A stretch of 64,000 nucleotides of DNA from Verrucomicrobiota bacterium (GCA_023428905.1 JAEYWP010000022.1:124001-188000); one strand, 5' to 3'; counted from the first letter of the stretch, positions 44,845-54,563 are shown. The notes: a model not told the origin generated them from the letters alone. Translations and numbers: made by a program.

Positions 44845-46041
44845 ATGAGATCACGCCTTTTTGCCGCCGCTTGCCTCGTTCTGGCCAGTTCCCCCCTCGC
44901 CGCCGAAAACGCGTCCGCGCCCGCCGTTCCCCCCACCGCAGCCCAGGTGCAGGCCGCCGAGCGGGCTCTCGACCAGGTGGCGCCTGCACCCGCCGCAGAG
45001 CCAGCGCCCACCGCGGCACGTCCCCAGACGGACGCGTTGTTCGATGCCGCCCGGCAGCTTTTCGACGACTACGCTCCCGACGAGATCAAAGAGGAATACG
45101 AATTTCCCTCCTACGAACAGTGGGAGGAGTTCGCCGCCCGGCTCCAGCGCGCCCTCGAAGGCGGTTCACTCGAGGAACTGGCCGCCTTCGAGCCCGATGT
45201 GCGCCAAGCGGTCTCGGCGTTCCGGATGCTGCCAGATTACGGTGACTACGCGGACTGGTTGTCCGAACGCCTCGACCTGATCGAGACCGCCCGCATCGCC
45301 GTCCAGAACAGCACCCGCACGCCGTCGACGGTCACCACCCCTCCGGCCACGCCGGCCGCCCGCCCCCCTCGCGATGCGGTTCCGACCGAGACGCGACCGG
45401 AGCCCCCCACCGCGGCCGTCCAGGCGGAAGCGCCGGCGCTACCGTATTACGACGTCTGGGTAAAACGACTCCAGAGTCGGCCCGCCCCGGCGCGTGCAGA
45501 CGAACTGGTGCCGCTCCTGAAAGTGATCTTCGCGGCTGAAGGCCTGCCTGCGGAACTGGCTTGGCTCGCCGAAGTGGAATCCTCGCTCAACCCCAAAGCC
45601 CGCAGCCCGGCGGGAGCGCGCGGGCTTTTCCAACTGATGCCCGTCACCGCGAAGTCGTTGGGACTCAGCCTGCTGCCATTCGATGAACGGGTACATCCGG
45701 GCAAGAATGCCCGCGCTGCCGCACGCTACCTGCGCAAGCTCCACGACCGTTTCGATTCCTGGCCCCTCGCCCTGGCAGCGTACAATGCGGGGGAGACGCG
45801 CGTCGCCGCGGTGCTGAGAAAAGCGCAGGCCACCGAGTTTTCCGAAATCGCCAACGCGCTCCCGGTGGAGACACGCATGTATGTGCCCAAGGTCTTCGCG
45901 ACCCTGAACGTTCGTGAGAAGATGGAGCCCGTTGACCTCGCCGCCCCCGGCCAGCCACGCACGCTGTCGTGGGCACCGCGTCGCGGCCCGGCACTCCCCG
46001 TGGCCTCCGTCAACACGGGTTCGATGACCGCCGGCCAGTAA
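44845..46041 (+). CDS. Lytic transglycosylase, MltD/SLT-like
   Basis: The 398-residue protein has a signal peptide (MRSRLFAAACLVLASSPLAA). A long Pro/Ala-rich region with helical inserts (residues about 20-210) precedes a C-terminal SLT domain. The catalytic Glu is in LAWLAEVESSLNPKARSPAG, followed by ARGLFQLMPVTAKSLGL and the LALAAYNAGETRV segment. It should cleave the MurNAc-GlcNAc bond in periplasmic peptidoglycan. No LysM repeat is visible. Confidence 0.88.
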   Translation: MRSRLFAAACLVLASSPLAAENASAPAVPPTAAQVQAAERALDQVAPAPAAEPAPTAARPQTDALFDAARQLFDDYAPDEIKEEYEFPSYEQWEEFAARLQRALEGGSLEELAAFEPDVRQAVSAFRMLPDYGDYADWLSERLDLIETARIAVQNSTRTPSTVTTPPATPAARPPRDAVPTETRPEPPTAAVQAEAPALPYYDVWVKRLQSRPAPARADELVPLLKVIFAAEGLPAELAWLAEVESSLNPKARSPAGARGLFQLMPVTAKSLGLSLLPFDERVHPGKNARAAARYLRKLHDRFDSWPLALAAYNAGETRVAAVLRKAQATEFSEIANALPVETRMYVPKVFATLNVREKMEPVDLAAPGQPRTLSWAPRRGPALPVASVNTGSMTAGQ

Positions 46042-46082
46042 AACGGATTGGCCTGCGAGGGCCGGTGCCTTTTCCTGACCGG

Positions 46083-47468
46083 ATGGGATTTTTCGATCGT
46101 CTCGCCGGAAAGAAGCCGACCCAGCCCGCCGCCTCCACCCCGGCGCCCTCCCCCACGGAGGTTCCACCCGGCCAGCCCTCCACGCCCGCCAACGTCAAAG
46201 GCCAGCTCCTGTCCGCCCGCGAAAAGCTGGAGGCCAAGGACCTGCCGGCCGCGATGGCCATTTATGAGGAACTCCTGAAAAGCACCGGGGACCGACCCGA
46301 CGTGCTGGTAGCCCTTTCAGGCGACCTTGGCTCATGCGGTTACGTGGAGCAGATCGTCGAGCTGGTGGCGCCGCGCTACGACGCGGAGAAACACGGCCCG
46401 GCCACGGGGCTTAACCTCCTGCAAGCCTACCTCGCGACGCGCAACACCACCGCCGCCCAGCACCTTCTCGACATTCTTTTCGGCCTCAACCGTCCCGAGC
46501 TCGAGCAGCGCCTCTACGGTTTTTCCAACGCCCTCGCGGACCTCCTCGACGCGGAGCGCCGCGGCGAGTTGCCGCCCGCAGGCGCCGCCTCCTCCAACGG
46601 TGCGCCGGCGGCCGCGGACGCGAATGTGAAGACGATCGCGCTGGTCAGCATCAGCAAGCCGATTTGGGCCTACGGCCTGGACTCCCTGCCCGGCCTCCTT
46701 CCGCCCAAGGGCGAGCGGCTGCGGCGCGTGGCCTTCGGGCAGATTTCCCTGATCGGGCAGGGCAACCTGGAGGAAAAGATGGGCCAGCCTGAGGACGCCA
46801 CTGCCCGTTTCTGCCGGGGCCTGCCGCTCTGGCTGGCGGAGATGTTTTATTTTTCACCCCATTATTCGCCGATCGCCGCCATTGGGACGGTGAACAAGGA
46901 ACGCTATGCGCTCTTTGGCGCGGAATGGACGCCGGCCAACATTCGGCAGCTCGTCGCCACCACTGACCCGCTCGATTACGTTTTCACCGGCAGCCTCAAG
47001 CAGCACGCGGGGGATTCTGAACTCACCCTGAAGGTCTGGGAGATCAAACGCTTCCGCGAGCGCAAGGTCTTCACCGCGCGCTGGACCCCGGCCACGGCCG
47101 CGGTGGAACTGGCCAAGCTGGCAGAAACGGTGCGCATGTTCATGGAGTGGGCGCCCTACCCGGCCGGCTCGTCGCTCACCTACGCCGCACCCGCCGACCC
47201 GTCGGCCTGGTGCGACACCCTCGGTACATCCCTTTCCTTCTTCCTGCCCGACAAGGGGGTCCTCACCCGAGACCTGCTCGACACCACGGCGGAAGCGCTG
47301 CCCCGGGTGGCGGCGCGTGCGAGCGAAAGCGAGGCAGCCTCACTCGCCTACCTCACTCTCCTCGACCGCAGCGCGCGCCTGGAGGCATCGCCTCCGGTTC
47401 TGTCCCCGGACGTCGCCCTCGTCGACTCTCCGCTGGTGGACGAGGCCCGCCGCCTTCTTAATCTTTGA
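46083..47468 (+). CDS. Tetratricopeptide-like hypothetical protein
   Basis: The 461-residue soluble protein starts MGFFDRLAGKKPTQ and has a Pro/Thr-rich linker. A helical repeat-like part (about 40-180) follows, with LLSAREKLEAKDLPAAMAIY and LLQAYLATRNTTAAQHLL typical of TPR-type hairpins. The C-terminal part holds strands such as YALFGAEWTPANIRQLVATT and a final helix. I do not recognise the second domain. It follows the transglycosylase by 41 bases and overlaps the upstream edge of the DAHP synthase region, so a shared transcript is likely. Confidence 0.7.
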   Translation: MGFFDRLAGKKPTQPAASTPAPSPTEVPPGQPSTPANVKGQLLSAREKLEAKDLPAAMAIYEELLKSTGDRPDVLVALSGDLGSCGYVEQIVELVAPRYDAEKHGPATGLNLLQAYLATRNTTAAQHLLDILFGLNRPELEQRLYGFSNALADLLDAERRGELPPAGAASSNGAPAAADANVKTIALVSISKPIWAYGLDSLPGLLPPKGERLRRVAFGQISLIGQGNLEEKMGQPEDATARFCRGLPLWLAEMFYFSPHYSPIAAIGTVNKERYALFGAEWTPANIRQLVATTDPLDYVFTGSLKQHAGDSELTLKVWEIKRFRERKVFTARWTPATAAVELAKLAETVRMFMEWAPYPAGSSLTYAAPADPSAWCDTLGTSLSFFLPDKGVLTRDLLDTTAEALPRVAARASESEAASLAYLTLLDRSARLEASPPVLSPDVALVDSPLVDEARRLLNL

Positions 47469-47482
47469 ACCGCGCCCGCCGC

Positions 47483-48535
47483 ATGCATACGCGCACCGCC
47501 GACATCCGTATCCGCGCCACCAAACCCCTGATCGCCCCCGCCGTCCTGGAGGAGGAGCTGCCGCTGCCGGAGTCGGGCGCCCTGCTGGTGGCGGAGAGCC
47601 GACGTGCGATCGCCCGGATCCTGCGCGGCGAGGACCGCCGTCTCCTCGTGGTGGCGGGACCGTGCTCAATCCACGATCCTGTATCCGCGATCGAATACGC
47701 GACCCTTCTCCAGCAGGCGGCGCAGGACTTCGCCGAAACGCTGCTGGTGGTCATGCGGGTTTATTTCGAAAAACCGCGCACCGTGATCGGCTGGCGCGGC
47801 CTGATCAACGACCCCCACCTCGACGGCAGCTACCAGATCAACACCGGGCTGCGCCTCGCCCGCCGGCTGCTTCTCGACGTCAACGCCATCGGCCTCCCCG
47901 TCGCCAATGAGTTTCTGGATACGACACTCGGGCAGTATTACGCCGATATCGTTTCCTGGGGCGCGATCGGGGCGCGCACGGTCGAGAGCCAGATCCACCG
48001 GGAGCTCGCCTCGGGGCTGTCGATGCCGGTCGGTTTCAAGAACCGCACCGACGGCAACCTGCAGGTGGCGGTCGACGCCATCCGCTCCGCCCGTCATCCG
48101 CACTGGTTCCCCACCCTGACGCGCGAGGGCGCGCCGGCGGTCCTCGGCACGACCGGCAATGATGAATGCCACCTGGTGCTGCGCGGCGGCACCGCCGGCC
48201 CGAACTTCGAGGCACCGCAGATCCGCGCCGCCGCCGACCTGCTCCGCCAGAACGGCCTTCCCCCGCACGTGGTGGTGGACTGCAGCCACGCCAACAGCGG
48301 CAAGGATGCCGAACGCCAGCCCCTGGTGGCGGAGGCCCTCTGCCGGCAAATCGCCGCGGGCGAAAGCGCGATCTGCGGCGTGATGCTGGAAAGCCACCTC
48401 CTCGGCGGCGCCCAGGACTACAAGGCACGCCCCCTCGTCCACGGCCGCAGCATCACCGACGCCTGCCTCTCCTGGGAGAAGACCAGGCCGGTTCTCGCCC
48501 GCCTCGCCGAGGCAACGCGGGCGAGAAATTTATGA
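47483..48535 (+). CDS. aroF/aroG: 3-deoxy-7-phosphoheptulonate synthase (type I DAHP synthase)
   Basis: The 350-residue enzyme condenses phosphoenolpyruvate and erythrose 4-phosphate, the first step of aromatic amino acid synthesis. Motifs are VVAGPCSIHDPVSAIEYA, RVYFEKPRTVIGWRGLIND, VGFKNRTDGNLQVAVDAI and VDCSHANSGKDAERQ. The length equals the E. coli AroG class. Which of the AroF, AroG or AroH feedback types it belongs to cannot be told. ATG 47483 is chosen; a TTG at 47465 overlapping the previous stop is an alternative. Confidence 0.95.
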   Translation: MHTRTADIRIRATKPLIAPAVLEEELPLPESGALLVAESRRAIARILRGEDRRLLVVAGPCSIHDPVSAIEYATLLQQAAQDFAETLLVVMRVYFEKPRTVIGWRGLINDPHLDGSYQINTGLRLARRLLLDVNAIGLPVANEFLDTTLGQYYADIVSWGAIGARTVESQIHRELASGLSMPVGFKNRTDGNLQVAVDAIRSARHPHWFPTLTREGAPAVLGTTGNDECHLVLRGGTAGPNFEAPQIRAAADLLRQNGLPPHVVVDCSHANSGKDAERQPLVAEALCRQIAAGESAICGVMLESHLLGGAQDYKARPLVHGRSITDACLSWEKTRPVLARLAEATRARNL

Positions 48536-48687
48536 TTCCTGATTGATGATTTATGCTTGGCCGGACGGACGCGGAGAAGCCGTGGACGTCGCCATGCTTA
48601 GGACACAGCCCCGGGAGCGCCCCGGCGACGACACGCCCCCTCCCGGTGATCGCACCCCGGGGCGCCGAGACCCCTCAGGTGTTCAAA

Positions 48688-49800
48688 TCACGAATCGCTC
48701 CCCGCCCTCGCGGCTAGTTGTCCGCAGCCGGCGTCTATATCGATGCCGCGGCGCTGGCGGACGGTGCTGGGGAGCTGGTACTCGGCCAGGATGGACTGGA
48801 ACCGGCGGGCGGCCCCGGTGTGCGAGGGCTGACCCGCGTATCCGCTGGTCGGGTTCAAGGGGATCAGGTTGACCTGGGCGGGCAGGCCCGCGAGCAGCCG
48901 GCCCACCGCATGTGCGTCCTCCGGCCGGTCATTGCCGCCCTCGATCAGGGTCCATTCGAAGAAGATCCTGCGCTGGCGTTTTTCCACGTAGTAGCGGCAG
49001 GCGCGCATCAACTCGTCGAGCGGCCAGCGCCGGGCGGTGGGCACCAGTGCGGCGCGGCCTTCCTGGGTGGCGGCATGCAGGCTGACCGCGAGGTGGATGG
49101 GGCTGGCCTCATCCGCAAGGCGGATGATACCGGGCACAACCCCGACGGTGCTGAGGGTGATCTTGCGGGCGCCGAGGGAGATTCCGTTGGGGTCGCGCAG
49201 GATTTCCAGGGCTTTCATCACAGCGTCGTAGTTGTGGAGCGGCTCACCCATGCCCATCAGGACCAGGTTGCGAAGCCGCTCATGGCGGACGTGCGGGGAA
49301 TGGTGATCCGCCTCTGCAAGCGCGGGGGACTCGCTCGCAGTGGTGCGCAACACCCGGTCGACATGCAGCGCCTGGGCGACAATTTCCGCAGCGCTGAGGT
49401 GCCGCAGGAAACCCATCTGCCCGGTCGCGCAGAAGACACAGCCCATCGCGCAGCCCACCTGGCTGCTGACACAGGCAGTGACCCGCCCGGAAAAGCGCAT
49501 CAGGACGGTCTCCACCCGACGCCCATCCTCCAACTGGAGCAGGTATTTGCGGGTGAAACCATCGGTGCTGTGGGTCTCCACCGCCACGGGGAGGGCGGCC
49601 AGCGTGGTGTCGGCGGCGAGGCGATCGCGGATGCGCGCCGGCAGCTCCGTCATTTGCTCAAAGGACGAGACACCACGGTAATAGAGGTCGTGCCAGAGGC
49701 GCTGCGCGTGCACCGCCTTAAACCCCCATTCCTCGAGCAGCCGGGCGAGTTCGGGCCGGGTGTACCCGTAAAGATTGGGACGTTTTGCTTCCGGCGGCAT
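48688..49800 (-). CDS. rlmN: 23S rRNA (adenine-C2)-methyltransferase RlmN
   Basis: The 370-residue radical SAM enzyme methylates A2503 of 23S rRNA (and A37 of some tRNAs). The cluster motif is CAMGCVFCATGQMGF (Cx3Cx2C), preceded by TACVSSQVG. VLMGMGEPLHNYD, KITLSTVGVVPGI and HLAVSLHAATQ follow. The C-terminal methyl-carrier Cys lies in GIDIDAGCGQLA. An in-frame TTG at 49815 is rejected in favour of the ATG at 49800. Confidence 0.95.
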   Translation of the reverse strand: MPPEAKRPNLYGYTRPELARLLEEWGFKAVHAQRLWHDLYYRGVSSFEQMTELPARIRDRLAADTTLAALPVAVETHSTDGFTRKYLLQLEDGRRVETVLMRFSGRVTACVSSQVGCAMGCVFCATGQMGFLRHLSAAEIVAQALHVDRVLRTTASESPALAEADHHSPHVRHERLRNLVLMGMGEPLHNYDAVMKALEILRDPNGISLGARKITLSTVGVVPGIIRLADEASPIHLAVSLHAATQEGRAALVPTARRWPLDELMRACRYYVEKRQRRIFFEWTLIEGGNDRPEDAHAVGRLLAGLPAQVNLIPLNPTSGYAGQPSHTGAARRFQSILAEYQLPSTVRQRRGIDIDAGCGQLAARAGSDS

Positions 49801-49955
49801 GGGCCACCGACTCAAGGGGCAGGCCGGCGTTTATCAAACGCCGATTCGCTCCGGGCCTCTGGTCGGCGGCGGGAGGGCCGGCTTGCGATCGGTTGCGGGC
49901 GGCACTACCGTTGCAACGGAGACAGACGTCATTAACCCCAAAAAGGGAGGCTCCC

Positions 49956-50219
49956 GTGCCTACGATAAAGATTCACCTCGATGACGAGGAATATGCTCCG
50001 GTCCACCGCCTGGCGGCGGACTTGGGTCTCACTCCCGAGACCATCGCCTACGCCGCACTCAACCGCCTCATGCTCCACGGGACCGAGGACGAAGTGCTGG
50101 CCGATATCAGCGCCACCCACCTGTGGAAGGGAACGAGCCTGCCGAGCTGGAGTGACAGTGCCCGGTCCGTTCACGCCTATGAGGGAAAGGCCGACGAACA
50201 CTCGGAGCCACACCGCTGA
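49956..50219 (+). CDS. Small RHH-like protein, possible antitoxin or DNA-binding protein
   Basis: The 87-residue protein starts at a GTG with a strong GGGAGG 5 bases upstream, which settles the start. The N-terminal strand IKIHLDDEEYAPVHRL followed by helices AADLGLTPETIAYAALNRLM is similar to ribbon-helix-helix antitoxin or regulator folds. The C-terminus is polar and probably disordered. No toxin gene is adjacent. RHH identity is a weak inference from pattern only. Confidence 0.6.
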   Translation: MPTIKIHLDDEEYAPVHRLAADLGLTPETIAYAALNRLMLHGTEDEVLADISATHLWKGTSLPSWSDSARSVHAYEGKADEHSEPHR

Positions 50220-50265
50220 GAAAGCCCCCGCGTTCAGAACGGCGCCTCTCCCGCGCGCCGGTTTT

Positions 50266-51507
50266 TCAGCCGCCAAACTCCATCAGGAGCCTGGCGTAGA
50301 TCTTTGCGCAGCCCAACAGGTCGGTGACCCGGGCACGCTCATCCACCGCATGGTAGCGCTGGCCCCCCGGTCCGTATCCCAGGGTGGGAATCTTCAGATA
50401 GTGGGAGAAAAAGTGCATGTCGTTAAAACCGGCGGATACGTTGAACACCGGTTTTCCACCGCGGACGGCGCGGACGGCATCGGCCATGGCGGCGAAGAAA
50501 GGATGGGCCGGCTCGGAATAACACGGGTGATTGTCGGAGATCTTGTTCACGGTGATGCGGCAGTCGGGAATGCTCCGGGCCGCACGGCTGAGGAAGGCCC
50601 TCAGCTCCTTCTCCGCGCGCGCCACCGACTCGATCGCCAGCACGCGCCGGTCGATCGAAAAGCGCGCGTCTGCCGGGACAGTATTGATCTTGCCACCCGG
50701 GCCCTGCGAAAAGACGCCCCCGACGTTGAGCGTTGGATACATGGTCTTGCCCTCCGGGGTGCGGAAGGGCCGTTTGGCGAGCTCGCGTTTGTGGTCTTCC
50801 AGCGCCAACACGAGCGCAGCCATCTTTTCCAGGGCATTGATCCCGGCCTCGGGCTTCGAACCGTGCGCCGCCCGGCCATGCACCACCACCTCGAGCCAGA
50901 CCACGCCATTGTGACCGCAGCAGACCGCGTCGCCCTCGCCGCCCTCCATGACCACTGCGAAGTCGGGCTGGATGGGGGCATGCTGCACGAGCCAGCCCGA
51001 ACCCAAAAGGGAGTCTGTCTCCTCGTCCGCCGTGAACGACACCTCCACGTTCATTCGGGGCGTGTGTCCCGTCGCGCGCAGAGCCCGCAAGGCCAGGAGC
51101 AGGCTCGCGATTGACCCTTTCATATCTCCCGTGCCGCGTCCGTAGATCCAACCGCCCTCCACCGCACCGCTGAAGGGGCTGCCGTGCGCCCACGTGCCAG
51201 AAACCGGGACCACATCGTAGTGGGCGTTGAAATGAAGGGTCTTTCGCGCACCGCGAACCGGCCACAACCCCAGCACATTAAAGCGGGGGAAGGCGTGCTG
51301 CTCGGGCGGGAGCACCGCCTTGAGCTGCGCCGCGGGGACCGCCAGACGACGCGCCTTGAGACCACTCTGCTTCAGTTCTTCGGTCAGCATGCGGGTGATC
51401 TGATCGTAATCCGCACCCGGTGGATTCACCGTTTCCACCCGTACCAATCGCGTCAATACGTCCAGCAATTCTCCTCGGCGGGTCTCGAGATAGTCGGCCG
51501 GTGTCAT
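50266..51507 (-). CDS. M20-family peptidase, ArgE/DapE-like
   Basis: The 413-residue metallo-hydrolase has HFNAHYDVVPVSGTW (His-Tyr-Asp metal ligand), GRGTGDMKGSIAS (Asp ligand), TADEETDSLLGSGWLV (catalytic Glu pair) and a later GYGPGGQRYHAVDERAR His. A dimerisation-type insert begins VWLEVVVHGRAAHGSKPEAG. These mark the ArgE/DapE/ACY1/CPG2 family. Substrate may be an N-acyl amino acid or peptide; it cannot be fixed from sequence. No arg or dap genes are adjacent. Confidence 0.9.
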   Translation of the reverse strand: MTPADYLETRRGELLDVLTRLVRVETVNPPGADYDQITRMLTEELKQSGLKARRLAVPAAQLKAVLPPEQHAFPRFNVLGLWPVRGARKTLHFNAHYDVVPVSGTWAHGSPFSGAVEGGWIYGRGTGDMKGSIASLLLALRALRATGHTPRMNVEVSFTADEETDSLLGSGWLVQHAPIQPDFAVVMEGGEGDAVCCGHNGVVWLEVVVHGRAAHGSKPEAGINALEKMAALVLALEDHKRELAKRPFRTPEGKTMYPTLNVGGVFSQGPGGKINTVPADARFSIDRRVLAIESVARAEKELRAFLSRAARSIPDCRITVNKISDNHPCYSEPAHPFFAAMADAVRAVRGGKPVFNVSAGFNDMHFFSHYLKIPTLGYGPGGQRYHAVDERARVTDLLGCAKIYARLLMEFGG

Positions 51508-51766
51508 CGCCCTACCTTCAACCCTTCGTTGCAGAAATGGGAAGCGGATCCTTCAAGCCTCCGCGTCTGGCGGCAAAACGCTAACGGCGGGCGGGTGAAA
51601 ACCCGATCTGCCCAAAATACGCCCGCTGTGCGGCTTACGTACCCCGTTCGCCCTGCAGAGCACACCACGGAAACAACTCCGGGGGCTGTAGTGGAATCCC
51701 CGTTTGATCCGGAGCGGCGCAGATCTCCATGGAATTGCGAGAGGGTCAGAGGTAGTTTTACACGAC

Positions 51767-52402
51767 ATGTCCCTGGCCGATCTCCGTCGTGACTATTCCC
51801 TCGCTGGTTTGGTGGAAACCGACCTGGCCAAGGATCCGTTTCGCCAGTTCGACAAATGGTTTCAGGAGGCGGAGGCAGCCAAGCTGATAGAGCCCAATGC
51901 GATGGTGTGTTCGCTCTCCACCCGCGACGGGCGACCGTCGTCCCGGGTGGTTTTGCTCAAGGGAGTGGATGGCCGCGGTTTCGTCTTTTATTCAAATTAC
52001 GAGAGCCGGAAAGGTCGGGAGCTGGCGGAGAATGCCCGCGCCAGCCTGCTTTTCCCGTGGATTGCGCTCGAGCGGCAGGTGATTGTGGAAGGGCCGGTCA
52101 CCCGCGTGAGCCGCGAGGAGGCGGATGTCTATTTTCACAGCCGTCCGCGGGCCAGCCAGCTCAGTGCCTGGGTGTCACGCCAGAGCGCGATCATCCCGAA
52201 CCGCACCCACCTCGAGGACGCGATGAGGCAGGTGGAGCAGAAATACGCCGGGCAGGAGGTGCCGCTGCCGCCGCATTGGGGTGGATTCCGCGTTGTCCCC
52301 GAAGCGGTTGAATTCTGGCAGGGGCGTCGCAGCCGCCTTCACGACCGCCTCCGTTACCGCCGCGAGAGTTCCGACTGGGTGATTGAACGCCTGGCCCCCT
52401 GA
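51767..52402 (+). CDS. pdxH: Pyridoxamine 5'-phosphate oxidase
   Basis: The 211-residue FMN enzyme makes pyridoxal phosphate from pyridoxine or pyridoxamine phosphate. It has DPFRQFDKWFQEA, SSRVVLLKGVDGRGFVFYSN, SRKGRELAENARASLLFPW and the C-terminal FWQGRRSRLHDRLRYRRE. The length matches the family. ATG 51767 fits the family N-terminus (DLRRDYSLAGL). The next gene begins one base after its stop (GTG), suggesting coupling. Confidence 0.96.
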   Translation: MSLADLRRDYSLAGLVETDLAKDPFRQFDKWFQEAEAAKLIEPNAMVCSLSTRDGRPSSRVVLLKGVDGRGFVFYSNYESRKGRELAENARASLLFPWIALERQVIVEGPVTRVSREEADVYFHSRPRASQLSAWVSRQSAIIPNRTHLEDAMRQVEQKYAGQEVPLPPHWGGFRVVPEAVEFWQGRRSRLHDRLRYRRESSDWVIERLAP

Positions 52403-52403
52403 C

Positions 52404-54008
52404 GTGCGGTACCTGCATTCCACCCCTCCGTTTGCCGCCCTGCCCGACGCACGCGACGCCCGGGACAAGCCGCCGCCCGCGCCGCTGCTCGCCGCTGCGG
52501 TCCATGCCCAGAGCGAGGGTTTGCTCATCACGGGGCGCCGCTGGACCCAGAAAGGCCTGAAGATCATTTTCGCCAACGAAAGCTTTTGCGCCATGACCGG
52601 CTTCACGGTCGCGGAGCTGAGGCGGCACGGGCAGGCGATGGTGCACTCCGACAAGGCGGGCCTGCAACGGCTGCAGCGCTGGGCGGGCAAGCCCTCCCCG
52701 GGAAACGTTTTTTCCGGCGAGGGTTACCTCACGCGCAAGGATGGCGCCCCGTTGTATGCAGCTTGGAACTACAGCCCGGTTTCCGACGACCAGGGCCGCG
52801 TCACCCACATCGTGGCGACCTACCGGGATTTGACGGAAAAGCGGCGCCTGCAGGAGGCGCTGATCCATTCCCAGCGGCTCGATGCGGTCGGGCGGCTGGC
52901 GGGCGGCGTGGCCCACGATTTCAACAACCTCTTGTCCGTGATCAATGGATACTGCGAGATCATGGCGACCAAGCCCGGGGTGCGACGCAAGGCGGCCCAC
53001 GAGCTGGACGAGATCCACCAGGCCAGCCAGAAGGCCGCCACCCTCGTCCGCCAGCTCCTCGCTTTCAGCCGCCGCCAGGCGATGAACCCCAAGGTGGTCA
53101 GCCTCAACCGGCTGATCCGCGACAACGCCGAAATCCTCTCGCGCCTGCTCAAGCCCCGGAAGTCGCTGGTCCTCGCCCTCGACGTCGAGTCGGTCAACGT
53201 CCGCGTCGATCCCGCCCAGCTGCAGCAGGTCCTGCTCAATCTCACGATCAACGCCCGCGACGCGCTCCAGGACGGGGGACAGGTGACCGTCGGCACCTCG
53301 CTAAGGGAGGTCACTCCCGACATGGAGCGCCGTCCCGCCGACATGCCGCCGGGGCGTTACGCCGTGCTTTCCGTTTCGGACAATGGCGCCGGCATGGACC
53401 CGGAGACGCTCACCCACCTCTTTGAACCTTTCTTCACCACCAAGGAACATGGCAAGGGCACCGGCCTCGGGCTGGCGCTGGTGTACGGGGTGGTGCAGCA
53501 GAGCGGAGGTTTCATTACGGTGAACAGCGCCCCGGGCGAGGGCTCCACCTTTGAGATCTTCCTTCCGGAGGTCCGCGAACCGGCACATCCGATCGCGGCG
53601 CCCCTGCCGCCGCTGCCGAGCACGCGGGGACGCGAGCGGGTCCTGATCGTGGAGGAGGACGACGTGGTGCGAAAGATGGTGGCCGGTATCCTCACTGCGG
53701 ATGGTTACCATGTGATCGCGGAGCGTTCCGCGGAGGAGGCATTGCACGCCGCGCGGCGCCACCACGGGCGTATCGATTTACTCATCACACAGCTGGGGCC
53801 GACCCATCAGCATGAGGGAGAAGGCCTCGCCTTTGCGCTGCACCAGATGCACGCGGGGATCCGGCTTCTCGCCACCTGCAATCCGGAGTGCGCACCGCTG
53901 CCCTTCATTCCGCTGGAAAACCAGGCGAACCTGACCAAGCCGTTCACGTTGAGCGCGCTGATGAAGGCGACGCGAGCCCTGCTCGACCAGGCAGATGCCC
54001 CGGGTTGA
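52404..54008 (+). CDS. PAS hybrid histidine kinase with a degenerate receiver
   Basis: The product is about 534 residues. A PAS domain (about 35-145; IFANESFCAMTGFTVAELRR) is followed by HisKA with His in GGVAHDFNNLLSVI, HATPase with TGLGLALVYGVVQQSGG, and a C-terminal receiver. In the receiver the acidic pair is present (VLIVEEDD) and the Lys is kept (NLTKPFTL), but the phospho-acceptor position reads LLITQLGP, with Gln instead of Asp. The receiver is therefore probably not phosphorylated and may be regulatory. The GTG at 52404 follows pdxH by one base; a TTG at 52383 overlapping pdxH is an alternative. sixA follows 33 bases downstream. Confidence 0.9.
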   Translation: MRYLHSTPPFAALPDARDARDKPPPAPLLAAAVHAQSEGLLITGRRWTQKGLKIIFANESFCAMTGFTVAELRRHGQAMVHSDKAGLQRLQRWAGKPSPGNVFSGEGYLTRKDGAPLYAAWNYSPVSDDQGRVTHIVATYRDLTEKRRLQEALIHSQRLDAVGRLAGGVAHDFNNLLSVINGYCEIMATKPGVRRKAAHELDEIHQASQKAATLVRQLLAFSRRQAMNPKVVSLNRLIRDNAEILSRLLKPRKSLVLALDVESVNVRVDPAQLQQVLLNLTINARDALQDGGQVTVGTSLREVTPDMERRPADMPPGRYAVLSVSDNGAGMDPETLTHLFEPFFTTKEHGKGTGLGLALVYGVVQQSGGFITVNSAPGEGSTFEIFLPEVREPAHPIAAPLPPLPSTRGRERVLIVEEDDVVRKMVAGILTADGYHVIAERSAEEALHAARRHHGRIDLLITQLGPTHQHEGEGLAFALHQMHAGIRLLATCNPECAPLPFIPLENQANLTKPFTLSALMKATRALLDQADAPG

Positions 54009-54041
54009 CCGCCGCGGACCGCCGCGACTCACTCGACAGGC

Positions 54042-54563
54042 ATGCTCCTGTACCTGATCCGGCACGCGCACGCGGTGAAAGAAGAGGAAGACCCAGTTCG
54101 CCCCCTCAGCGCGCGCGGCCGGGACGATGTCCGGCGGCTCGCCGTTTTCCTTCAGGCGAACCACGCCCTGGCCGCCGCCCAACTGTGGCACAGCCCACTG
54201 CTTCGCGCCCGCGAGACGGCGGAGCTGCTGGCCACCGCCCTCGGGATGGAGGGCACCCTGGTCGAAACCGGAGATCTGCTGCCGGAAGATGAACCCGAAA
54301 CCGTGGCTCGGCGCATCCACGCCTTCCCACAGGGGCGCTCCCTTGCCCTGGTGGGCCATGAGCCGCATCTGAGCCGCCTCGCCACCCTGCTGCTCCGCGG
54401 AAAAACCCAGCCAGCGGCGGTGGATTTCAGGAAGGGCGCCGTCTTGGCACTGGGTCCCACCGGTGACCACCACCGGCGGACCGGTGAACCCCGCTGGGAC
54501 GTGAAATGGCTGCTCACGCCCTCGCTCCTTCCCACCCAGGCCTCGCTTCCCCAGCCGCTATGA
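54042..54563 (+). CDS. sixA: Phosphohistidine phosphatase SixA
   Basis: The 173-residue histidine phosphatase has the RHG-type motif LIRHAHAV, DPVRPLSARGRDDV, LWHSPLLRARETAELL and ALVGHEPHLSRLA with the second catalytic His. SixA dephosphorylates HPt domains such as that of ArcB. It lies directly downstream of a hybrid kinase, so a role in damping a phosphorelay is a reasonable inference, though no HPt gene is seen nearby. Confidence 0.92.
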   Translation: MLLYLIRHAHAVKEEEDPVRPLSARGRDDVRRLAVFLQANHALAAAQLWHSPLLRARETAELLATALGMEGTLVETGDLLPEDEPETVARRIHAFPQGRSLALVGHEPHLSRLATLLLRGKTQPAAVDFRKGAVLALGPTGDHHRRTGEPRWDVKWLLTPSLLPTQASLPQPL

